41,539 nt of DNA from NCBI GenBank assembly GCA_030539165.1, contig JAUNSO010000022.1, positions 1-41,539 on the forward strand, given 5' to 3'. The DNA comes from a bacterium (GTDB taxonomy: Bacteria > Bacillota > Clostridia > Lachnospirales > Lachnospiraceae). Below the pieces are notes generated by a model. It saw only the letters and a program-made list of their open reading frames with translations. It made no database searches and had not been told where the DNA came from. Every line of letters begins with the position of its first letter. Position 1 is the first letter of the stretch. Both the position numbers and the translations under genes were made by a program. Positions 1-6,993 of this stretch are shown here, in pieces.

Positions 1-71
1 ACGTTATCCAGTGCCTTAACGCCCGGAAAGGTCTTGGTGATATTCTTCATTTCCAATATTATACTAGCCAA
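1..71 (-). CDS. Sugar ABC transporter ATP-binding protein, N-terminal fragment
   Basis: Only the first two dozen codons are in the window; the gene continues beyond the left edge. The readable peptide contains MKNITKTFPGVKALDNV, the characteristic opening of the first ATPase half of RbsA/MglA/XylG/GguA-type monosaccharide importers. The best start is a TTG at 71-69, because GGGAGG lies 7 bases upstream (about 84-79). The internal ATG at 50 has no comparable site and would remove residues that precede the usual first strand. It lies downstream of the ChvE-like binding protein on the same strand, so it should energise uptake of the sugar that protein binds. The Walker motifs lie outside the window, so family membership rests on the N-terminus and context. 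Confidence 0.8.
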   Translation of the reverse strand, partial: MASIILEMKNITKTFPGVKALDN

Positions 72-274
72 TTGTATCCCTCCCAAATTGTAATTTGCCC
101 AAATACGATTGTAACCCTATTATTAATGTACCAAATTTTGTACAGAGGTTCAAGAACTTCTGTCCTCCACAGAGCTCCAAATGTGCGAGCAGCATATAAC
201 ATATGTCTGGATTGGATATATAATATATGCTATTCGCGCATTTGACTCCGTATGTCATACTTGTTCAGAATACA

Positions 275-298
275 ACAGGCGGGATGATACCCGCCTGT
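275..298 (-). terminator. Intercistronic hairpin between binding protein and ATPase genes
   Basis: A perfect 9-bp stem (275-283 with 290-298) and 6-base loop lies about 40 bases after the chvE-like stop codon. The tract that follows on the minus strand is only weakly U-rich (UUGUAUU). It is therefore more likely a partial terminator or 3'-end stabilising stem than a full stop. Such elements are common after highly expressed binding-protein genes. The remaining bases to position 72 hold no gene, only a 16-base near-palindrome at 128-143. Confidence 0.5.
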
Positions 299-337
299 CT
301 ATTCAAATCTTTCAGATACTGGTCTGCTTACAGATGA

Positions 338-1483
338 CTATTTTAACTGATCCTCTGTGTAGTAACCTGAATCAACTAACAGCTCTTTGTAGTTATCCTT
401 ATCAGCGAACTTAGGATCGCAGAGGTATGAAGGAACTACCATAACGCCGTTGTCATAATCTGTTGTGTTGTTAACAGGAGCCTCGCCGCCCTTCATGATA
501 GCGTCAACCATCTCTACTGTCTTAGCTGCCAGATCACGAGTATCCTTGAATACTGACATTGACTGCTTACCAGCGATGATGTTAGGCATATTAGCGATAT
601 CACAATCCTGACCGGTGATTACAGGCCACTCTGCATTGTATGAGCTGTCTAATGCGTTCTGAACACCAAGTGATGTAGAATCGTTTGAGCAGCAAACTGC
701 ATCGATCTTAGTTCCATCAGCGTAGTATGAAGAAATGATGTTCTCCATTCTGCTCTGTGCATTCTCTGTTGACCATGAAGCTGTTGCGCACTCTGCGAAT
801 TCCTTCTGACCTGACTGAACAACGATCTTGCCCTCATCGATGTATGGCTTAAGAACGTCCATAGCGCCACCGAAGAACAGAAGTGCATTGTTATCACCAG
901 GGTCACCACCGAAGAACTCTACGTTGAAAGGACCAGCCTGATTGTCAAGATCTAATGCGTCTCTAACGTACTCACCCTGCATTGTACCAACTTTGTAGTT
1001 ATCGAATGATGCGTAGTATGAACAAGCATCTGTGTTCATGATCAGACGATCATAAGCGATAACCGGGATAGCTGCTTCTTTAGCCTGCTCCAGAACTGTA
1101 CCAAGAGCACTACCATCGATAGAAGCTACAACCAGTAACTGGCATCCGTTAGCGATCATGTTCTCAAGAACTGATACCTGAGTTGCTACGTCGTTGTTAG
1201 CGTACTGAAGATCAACTGTGTAACCAGCTGCTTCAAGCTGTGACTTCATGTTCTCGCCGTCCTGATTCCAACGCTGTAAATCCTTTGTAGGCATTGCTAC
1301 ACCAACAAGTCCGCCTGCTGCATCTGCTGCCGGTGCTGCTTCTTCTGCTGCTGCATCTGCTGCCGGTGCTGCTTCTTCTGCTGCTGCCGGTGCTGCTTCT
1401 GTTGTTGCTTTGCTTCCGCATCCTGCGAGTAATGTAGCTACCATAGCTACGCTAAGGATGGCACTAAGTAATTTTTTCTTCAT
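338..1483 (-). CDS. chvE: ChvE-like multiple-monosaccharide-binding lipoprotein of an ABC importer
   Basis: Extracellular, lipid-anchored solute-binding protein of 381 residues that delivers sugars to an ABC importer. The start at 1483 is set by AGGGAGGA just upstream; the longer frame to 1573 has no ribosome site. Residues 1-22 form a lipoprotein signal ending in LLAGC, with Cys22 the lipidated residue. An Ala/Pro/Glu linker follows (about 27-55). The rest is a type I periplasmic-binding fold with the VGVAMPTKDLQRW opening and the IPVIAYDRLI and ITGQDCD stretches typical of the ChvE/XylF group. Glucose, galactose, xylose and arabinose are known ligands in that group; the ligand here cannot be read from sequence. 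The ATPase gene follows downstream, and a YesM/YesN-type sensor operon lies upstream and probably controls it. Confidence 0.88.
   Translation of the reverse strand: MKKKLLSAILSVAMVATLLAGCGSKATTEAAPAAAEEAAPAADAAAEEAAPAADAAGGLVGVAMPTKDLQRWNQDGENMKSQLEAAGYTVDLQYANNDVATQVSVLENMIANGCQLLVVASIDGSALGTVLEQAKEAAIPVIAYDRLIMNTDACSYYASFDNYKVGTMQGEYVRDALDLDNQAGPFNVEFFGGDPGDNNALLFFGGAMDVLKPYIDEGKIVVQSGQKEFAECATASWSTENAQSRMENIISSYYADGTKIDAVCCSNDSTSLGVQNALDSSYNAEWPVITGQDCDIANMPNIIAGKQSMSVFKDTRDLAAKTVEMVDAIMKGGEAPVNNTTDYDNGVMVVPSYLCDPKFADKDNYKELLVDSGYYTEDQLK
1321..1386 (-). repeat. 33-bp tandem repeat in the chvE lipoprotein linker
   Basis: Two identical head-to-tail 33-base units (1321-1353 and 1354-1386), plus a partial third, encode an 11-residue Ala/Glu/Pro/Asp unit. 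It lies in the flexible linker between the lipid anchor and the sugar-binding domain. The in-frame unit length means copy-number change would lengthen or shorten the tether without a frameshift. Confidence 0.8.
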
Positions 1484-1529
1484 TTCAAAATCCTCCCTTT
1501 GAATTGGTTTGTTACTTGCTACAATATGA

Positions 1530-1564
1530 ACTATAACACACATCCAATAGTACATATTTGTCAA
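1530..1564 (-). promoter_or_regulatory. Possible promoter of the chvE transporter operon
   Basis: A perfect TTGACA (1564-1559) and an extended -10-like TG-T-TATAGT (TATAGT at 1535-1530) lie upstream of the gene. The 23-base gap between them is too long for a normal sigma-A promoter. The extended -10 may work alone with an activator such as the adjacent YesN-type regulator. Confidence 0.35.
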
Positions 1565-1594
1565 CTTCTTCATATTTTCACTTTATAAAATGCA

Positions 1595-1643
1595 AAAAAT
1601 AAAAATGCTAGCACATTTTTGCGTTTTGTACTAGCATTTTTTT
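1595..1643 (-). terminator. Rho-independent terminator after the sugar sensor operon
   Basis: An 11-bp stem (1601-1611 with 1631-1641) around a 19-base loop is followed on the minus strand by U-rich UUUUUAUUUUUU. It lies 26 bases after the stop of the second sugar-binding lipoprotein. It separates the regulatory operon from the chvE transport operon. Confidence 0.8.
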
Positions 1644-1668
1644 GTATTATGAAGTAATTCTCTGATGA

Positions 1669-2709
1669 CTACTCCGTTACATTCATATAAACATCTTCAC
1701 GAAGATGGAATCCGCTGTTGATGACTACTTCATCCATATTACCTGCCGTGACCTTAATCGGTTCCAGTGTCACACATGGAATCTCATAAGCGCCCTCCGT
1801 GTATGTCTCCTCCACGCCTATGTCTTCTCCCTTTGCCAGTTTCACTGCATACTCGGCCGCTTCTCGCGCCAGCTTTTCCACCGGCTTGTAGACGGTCATC
1901 AGCTGTGTCCCCTCTACAATTCTCTGACACGCCTCCAGCTCAGCATCCTGCCCGACTACCAATACCTTTCCTGCCAGACGACGTTCGGACAGAGCCTTGA
2001 TTGCCTGCCCTGCAAGATTGTCATTGCCACACATGATGGCATCTGCCTCTGAAACAGTGGTTACGTGATCATTGATATAATTGTATGCCTCTTCCGCTCT
2101 CCATCCCTCAGCATATGTAATATCAATGATTTCATTTTTATTCCGTTTAACCACATTCTCAAATCCTGCATTGACCATCGGCACGTTACTGTCTGCCATC
2201 GGTCCGCTGATCATTATGATCTTACTGTCTGCCGGTAGCTTGCTGCACAAAACCTCTCCCATCATTCTGCCCACAGCTTCATTATCAAATGAAATATAGA
2301 GATCTGAATCTGCATATTTAATCGGGCGGTCATATGCGATCACCTTAATGCCTGCTTTCTTTGCCTTTGCAACCGTAGAAAACAGTTTCTCCCCATCTAT
2401 TGAAATAATGACGATGACATCTACCTTACGATCAATGAAATATTCTATCTGGGCAATCTGTTCATCCACCTCACCATTTGCATTCTGAACATTTACCTCA
2501 GCACCCAGTTCCTTCGCCGCTGCCACAAAGACATCTCTGTCTCTCTGCCATCTTTCAATGACAAAGGAGTCAAACGTCATTCCGATCTGAAGTTTATCTT
2601 CATCCTCCTCGACCTTTTCTTCTCTGGCTATTTCATTTTTGCCGCAGGCCGTCAGAGAAACGATCAAAAGCAGTGCCAGAATCACGCTCATGCAACGTTT
2701 ACCTTTCAT
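1669..2709 (-). CDS. Sugar-binding lipoprotein co-transcribed with the sensor kinase pair
   Basis: A 346-residue lipoprotein (signal ending SLTAC, Cys22) with a XylF/ChvE-like type I binding fold. The matching stretches include LQIGMTFDSFVIERWQRD, IKVIAYDRPI and VVGQDAE, the same landmarks as the ChvE-like protein downstream. The start ATG at 2709 shares one base with the preceding TGA stop (TGATG), and GGAGGGG lies about 10 bases upstream. It is tightly coupled to the response regulator gene and has no permease partner of its own before a terminator. It may deliver sugar to the same permease, or act as an extracellular co-sensor for the kinase; the coupling slightly favours the latter. The acidic segment after Cys22 is short, unlike the long linker of the ChvE-like protein. 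Confidence 0.8.
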   Translation of the reverse strand: MKGKRCMSVILALLLIVSLTACGKNEIAREEKVEEDEDKLQIGMTFDSFVIERWQRDRDVFVAAAKELGAEVNVQNANGEVDEQIAQIEYFIDRKVDVIVIISIDGEKLFSTVAKAKKAGIKVIAYDRPIKYADSDLYISFDNEAVGRMMGEVLCSKLPADSKIIMISGPMADSNVPMVNAGFENVVKRNKNEIIDITYAEGWRAEEAYNYINDHVTTVSEADAIMCGNDNLAGQAIKALSERRLAGKVLVVGQDAELEACQRIVEGTQLMTVYKPVEKLAREAAEYAVKLAKGEDIGVEETYTEGAYEIPCVTLEPIKVTAGNMDEVVINSGFHLREDVYMNVTE

Positions 2710-4307
2710 CAATTGCTCCCCTCCTTGTACTCAGTAGGTGTCACGCCGACATTCTTCTTGAATATTCTGCTGAAATAATTCGGATCTGCATATCCGATCT
2801 CACCACAGATCTCCTTCATGCTGTATTCTGTCTTTTCCAGCATTTCCTTCGCCCTTTCAAGGCGAATGTTTGTGACATATTCTATAAAATTCTCTCCCGT
2901 TTCTTCTTTGAACAGCTTACTGAAATAGTACGGGCTGATCTCTACCTCTCTGGACACATCATCCAGAGAGATATCCTTGTTGTAGTGTGTATCAATATAG
3001 TTCTTTGCCCTGGCGATAACACCACTGGACTGCTCTTCTTTTTTGGATGTTACATTCCTGCTTGCCTCACTGACCTTGGAAACGAACCAGGTCCGCAGTT
3101 CATCATAGTTCTGAAATGCCATCAACGTCGGCAGATAATCCTGACGGGATCGGAAATGATAGGTCATACCACCTGTTTCATAAGCTACATGCTCTGCCCA
3201 TAATACAAATTCAAGGCATTTCAGCTTAATATCAGTCATATAATCTCCGTAGGTTTCCAGCATCCAGTCGAAAAACTGATTGGCATACATGGTAGCTCCT
3301 TCTACATCACCCTTTTCTGTCCGTTCAAATATGATCTTCTCCGTATCAATAGGATAATCCGCTTCGTAATCACATACCAGTGGCAAATCATTCACATGAG
3401 CAACAGTACCTGTCGTATTGACGAGTGAAGTCAATGCCTCCTGATAGGATGTCATTGCTTCATTCAGCCGTCTGACAGAGCCAATGCCGACTCTGAAATG
3501 TATATCCAGCCGTTTTTTCAGCTTACGAGACATCTCACGGGCTTTCTCGATGACTTCAATACGCTCATTATAATCCAGTGCATGATCTCCCTTGCAGGGG
3601 ACATACACCGCAATTTTGTTTGCCATGACAGAACTGATTACACATGTGAAAAATTCTCGAATGATTTCACGTACTTCATGGTATTCATTCTGGGCCTTAA
3701 TACCGCTGCCTACGGCATTAGTCATATAATTACCCTCCTGCGACTCTCCGCAGACAAGCACTGCCATATAACCATAGTCCTCTTCCATGCCGAGCAGATG
3801 CTTGAAGTTCTCAATATCCTCCTCAAAGTGCTCCTGAAACAATACGGAATAGATCAAACCATTTTCTATGATCGGCACGACAGTTTCCATCTTCTCACGA
3901 ATCAGCAGATCCTCACTTCGCTTTTCCCTCTCATCATCAATCATCTTCATTGCACGTTTCAGTACTTCAACGATCTTTGTCTGTTCAACAGGCTTGTTCA
4001 GATATTCCAATACGCCGAGATTAATGGCTTCCTTTGCATAGTCAAACTTATCATACGCCGACATGACTATGAATATAGTAGAGGGACTCACCTTACCGAT
4101 CTCACGCATAGCATCAATCCCATTAATACCGGGCATCTGAATATCCATAAATGCGATATCCGGACGAAACCGCTCAGCAAGCTCTATGACACTTCTGCCC
4201 GTCTTTGCTGATTCAATGATACAATCTTCCTTAAAATGCTTCTCAATAATAAACTTCAGGGAATCAATGACAATTCCCTCGTCATCTGCCAACATAATTC
4301 TGTACAT
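2709..4307 (-). CDS. YesN-type response regulator, REC plus AraC-type DNA-binding domain
   Basis: A 532-residue two-component regulator. Residues 1-120 are a receiver domain with acidic pair D8/D9, phospho-acceptor D55 (in FMDIQMPG), S84 and K105. A long middle region of YesN type follows. About residues 430-530 form an AraC/XylS double helix-turn-helix, with SLDDVSREVEISPYYFSKLFK and EICGEIGYADPNYFSRIFKK as the two recognition units. The ATG overlaps the kinase stop by one base (TAATG), so expression is coupled. By analogy with XylFII-LytS-YesN of Clostridium beijerinckii it should activate the neighbouring sugar transporter genes when phosphorylated. The chvE-like operon directly downstream is the obvious target. 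Confidence 0.93.
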   Translation of the reverse strand: MYRIMLADDEGIVIDSLKFIIEKHFKEDCIIESAKTGRSVIELAERFRPDIAFMDIQMPGINGIDAMREIGKVSPSTIFIVMSAYDKFDYAKEAINLGVLEYLNKPVEQTKIVEVLKRAMKMIDDEREKRSEDLLIREKMETVVPIIENGLIYSVLFQEHFEEDIENFKHLLGMEEDYGYMAVLVCGESQEGNYMTNAVGSGIKAQNEYHEVREIIREFFTCVISSVMANKIAVYVPCKGDHALDYNERIEVIEKAREMSRKLKKRLDIHFRVGIGSVRRLNEAMTSYQEALTSLVNTTGTVAHVNDLPLVCDYEADYPIDTEKIIFERTEKGDVEGATMYANQFFDWMLETYGDYMTDIKLKCLEFVLWAEHVAYETGGMTYHFRSRQDYLPTLMAFQNYDELRTWFVSKVSEASRNVTSKKEEQSSGVIARAKNYIDTHYNKDISLDDVSREVEISPYYFSKLFKEETGENFIEYVTNIRLERAKEMLEKTEYSMKEICGEIGYADPNYFSRIFKKNVGVTPTEYKEGSN

Positions 4308-5812
4308 TACGAAACCTCTTTCTTTGACTTTGGTAATCTGATGATTACTTCTGAACCTTTATTCTCACCTTCACTCTGAATTGTGAAGATATCTTCATCA
4401 TTAAAAAACATCTGCAGACGATTGATCACATTCTCCAAACCTACACCATTGGAATGATCTGCTGTTTCTGACTGCTGCACTTCCTTTGCCATGATCTGCT
4501 GTATCTTCTCTGCAGTCATACCGGCACCATTGTCCTTGATACTGACACAGATCTTGTCCTTCTCCTCATAAACAGATAGTGTGATCAAGCCCTCCCAGTC
4601 AATATTGCGAATACCATAATTGACACTGTTTTCCACGATTGGCTGCAAAATCATACTTGGCATCTTGATATCCAGCAGCTCCTGATTGATCTTCTTTTCA
4701 AAATGAATATCTCCGGAAAATCTCACATTCAAAATATATATATAGCTGTCAATCAGCTCGACCTCTTCTCTGAGCGTAACACTGTCATTATTCTTTTTTA
4801 CATTGTATCTGAAAAAGTCTGCCATGTTCTGAATATAGACATAGGTTCTCTCGGCATCCTCCATCATCGCCAGCTGCGCACCGGCATTCAAGGTATTAAA
4901 TAAGAAATGGGGATTGATCTGTGCCTGCAGATATTTCAGCTGCGCATCCTTCAGATGTGTCGCCATCATAAGCTCTTTTTCCTTCATGGCACTTTCCATC
5001 TCCATACGGACCCGTATCTGTTCAATGTATTCTCTGATGCTGAGAATCATTTTGTTAAATGCTTTTGCCACAACTCCGACTTCGTCATTTGATTTGATCT
5101 TCAGCAGCTCTACATCCAGTCTTCCGCCGGCTACCTCATTTGCAATCTTTGCAAGCTCCTTCAGCGGATTGGTAATGCTGCGCGTCATCAGTATGATGAT
5201 CATGGTGTTGCATAGTGCAACTGCTAACAGAATAGACAGCGAGATCACCTCTGAATACCTCATAGACGAAAGCAGTACCTCATAATTGCCGGAATTGTAC
5301 TTAAACTGTTCATTATTCAGACTATAGATATAGGTATTGATATAAGAAAAAAGTGTACTTGCCTCTTCATAGCTGTTTTTATATTTCTCAACATTTCTGC
5401 CTCGTTTGCTTTGGACGGTTTCATTCGTTATCGTCAGATAGGTATCTGACATGTTCTTGATTCCCTTTTCCATCAGCTTCATATCACTGTTTGTGGTAGT
5501 CACATTCAAATCATTCAGCAGATTGGCATAGTCCTGTTCACTTCGGTAATACTGTTCAATGGCATCAGAGCTCTTTGTGTTCAAATAGTCCGTCATACTG
5601 ACCTGAACATCCGATAACGCTTCTGTCAGATCGTTTAGATTCACATTACTTGCATAGATTTCCTCAATCTTGCTGATCATCTGGTTCAGATTGACATACA
5701 CAAACAGATTCACGATAAAAATAACGATAGACGTGAATATAAAGACAAATATTAACTTGGACTGTATGGTCAGATTGGATCTGCCGTTAGTTTTCTTTAT
5801 CTTTACTTTCAT
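4307..5812 (-). CDS. YesM/LytS-type sensor histidine kinase
   Basis: Membrane histidine kinase of 501 residues. One membrane helix lies near residues 20-40, followed by an extracellular helical segment, a second helix near 190-210 and a HAMP domain (ITNPLKELAKIANEV onward). The His_kinase domain begins at QINPHFLFNTLN, whose His is the phosphorylation site. The ATPase domain has N-box VENSVNYGI, DNGAGM and GVGLENVINRL. The frame begins at 5818, but the ATG at 5812 is preferred because GAGG lies 6 bases before it and only one base before the upstream ATG. It overlaps the end of the sugar-binding sensor gene by 26 bases, implying translational coupling and a stoichiometric complex. Confidence 0.92.
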   Translation of the reverse strand: MKVKIKKTNGRSNLTIQSKLIFVFIFTSIVIFIVNLFVYVNLNQMISKIEEIYASNVNLNDLTEALSDVQVSMTDYLNTKSSDAIEQYYRSEQDYANLLNDLNVTTTNSDMKLMEKGIKNMSDTYLTITNETVQSKRGRNVEKYKNSYEEASTLFSYINTYIYSLNNEQFKYNSGNYEVLLSSMRYSEVISLSILLAVALCNTMIIILMTRSITNPLKELAKIANEVAGGRLDVELLKIKSNDEVGVVAKAFNKMILSIREYIEQIRVRMEMESAMKEKELMMATHLKDAQLKYLQAQINPHFLFNTLNAGAQLAMMEDAERTYVYIQNMADFFRYNVKKNNDSVTLREEVELIDSYIYILNVRFSGDIHFEKKINQELLDIKMPSMILQPIVENSVNYGIRNIDWEGLITLSVYEEKDKICVSIKDNGAGMTAEKIQQIMAKEVQQSETADHSNGVGLENVINRLQMFFNDEDIFTIQSEGENKGSEVIIRLPKSKKEVS

Positions 5813-6869
5813 CCGCATCCTCTTCGGTCAGATAATCATTTACATTTTCCATCGTAATTTGAGATATGTCTACTGAAAAATATTCGCTGACATGCCCTGT
5901 CGCTATGTACTCATCCAATGCCTGTACACAGTACCTTCCCATTTGAGCAGTGTCTACGGATATCGTGGCCTGAATGACATTTCTGTCAATCGCTTTCAGG
6001 ATCGTATCAGAACTATAATATCCTATGATATTGATGATACCTACTTTATTGTAATCTACTACAGCCTGATAAGCACTGGTTGTATTCAGCTCATTCAGGC
6101 AGATCATAATATCAGGCAGATTTTCTGAGTCCATAAAAATATCACGTATCGACTCCTCTGCACCAAAAGCACCATCATCACTGATCGCTGCCGTATCAAT
6201 ATCGATATGGCTCATATCAGCCCCAGCCTTTTCCAGCGTTTCCTGAATAGCCGTAAAGATAATGTTCTGTGCAGAATCCTCCGTATTTACATTCATCAGA
6301 ATCAATATCTTCTGATTTTCTTCGCCCAGCAGCTTCATGATCTGTTTGCCGTATTCTCCGCCCAGATTATAGTTACTGACTCCGACATAGCTTTTTCTGT
6401 CACTGTTGGCACAGTCACTCAGTACAGTGACTACCGGTATCCCGTTTTCTGTAGCCCGCTTGATCAGCTGCGTTGTCTCTTCACTTTCATCAGCCTCCAA
6501 AATAATACCATCTACATGTGAATCTATCGCAATGTCCATTAGCTCATTTTTCGTATAGGTGACTGCCAGATTTTTGCCCAATCGCTCCACATAGGCTCCG
6601 CTTCTGTCTCCCTCTTCCTTGGTTCCTGCATACACTGAGTCCCAAAAGGACTTCTCAAGGTCATCGGTAATCAATGCATAATGGCGATCATATTCACTGT
6701 ATTCGGTGTTTTCCACTGTATTCAGATTTGTGACCTGTACCCTGAAATATACCAGACTAAAGACGGTTACGATCAGCATAATCGTAGACATTACAATCAA
6801 AAGCACGGTCAGTGCCTTGTCCTTGTTACTGATGGTCAGTCCGCTTTTGATCTTACTGAATATCGACAT
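5787..6869 (-). CDS. Membrane-anchored sugar-binding sensor (XylFII-like)
   Basis: A 360-residue protein with an uncleaved N-terminal membrane helix (about residues 20-43). An extracellular Peripla_BP_4-type binding fold follows: YALITDDLEKSFWDSVYAG, VDGIILEADES, IPVVTVLSDC, YVGVSNYNLGG. There is no lipobox. This architecture, directly before a LytS/YesM kinase and YesN regulator, matches XylFII, the D-xylose sensor of Clostridium beijerinckii that controls its kinase through the extracellular domain. The ligand here is unknown; xylose or another monosaccharide is plausible. GAGG lies 6 bases before ATG 6869. It is the first gene of the sensor operon, with its own promoter at 6946-6973. Confidence 0.85.
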   Translation of the reverse strand: MSIFSKIKSGLTISNKDKALTVLLIVMSTIMLIVTVFSLVYFRVQVTNLNTVENTEYSEYDRHYALITDDLEKSFWDSVYAGTKEEGDRSGAYVERLGKNLAVTYTKNELMDIAIDSHVDGIILEADESEETTQLIKRATENGIPVVTVLSDCANSDRKSYVGVSNYNLGGEYGKQIMKLLGEENQKILILMNVNTEDSAQNIIFTAIQETLEKAGADMSHIDIDTAAISDDGAFGAEESIRDIFMDSENLPDIMICLNELNTTSAYQAVVDYNKVGIINIIGYYSSDTILKAIDRNVIQATISVDTAQMGRYCVQALDEYIATGHVSEYFSVDISQITMENVNDYLTEEDADESKDKEN

Positions 6870-6909
6870 TATGTACCTCGTGCCCTAAAAAGGATTGCTG
6901 AATAGAACG

Positions 6910-6942
6910 AAAGACTTGAGCATGTAGAGGACTCAAGTCTTT
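6910..6942 (-). terminator. Hairpin between ftsH and the sensor operon, overlapping the transcript start
   Basis: A perfect 11-bp stem (6910-6920 with 6932-6942) and 11-base loop. On the minus strand it ends CTCAAGTCTTTCGTTCT, an acceptable terminator for ftsH. The sensor-operon promoter lies immediately before it, so a transcript starting about 6939 would carry most of the same hairpin at its 5' end. It could therefore also stabilise or regulate that message. Confidence 0.55.
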
Positions 6943-6945
6943 TTC

Positions 6946-6973
6946 ATTATACATCATGTATGCGGGATTTCAA
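6946..6973 (-). promoter_or_regulatory. Sigma-A promoter of the sugar sensor operon
   Basis: TTGAAA (6973-6968), a 16-base spacer and a perfect TATAAT (6951-6946) lie between the ftsH stop codon and the XylFII-like gene. The 5' untranslated region would be about 70 bases and includes the hairpin at 6910-6942. Confidence 0.7.
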
Positions 6974-6993
6974 AGTTGAAATATTTGTCCCTT

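Noticed and set aside
64..258. 64-codon minus-strand frame upstream of the sugar ATPase
   Set aside because: No ribosome site, unremarkable composition, and it overlaps the near-palindrome and the ribosome-binding region of the ATPase gene.
1233..1421. Ser/Arg-rich 62-codon frame inside the chvE-like gene
   Set aside because: It is a shifted-frame reading of the Ala/Glu linker repeat of the real gene, with no ribosome site.
3498..4211. 237-codon plus-strand frame opposite the response regulator
   Set aside because: It is antisense to a well-supported gene, has no family resemblance and no ribosome site.
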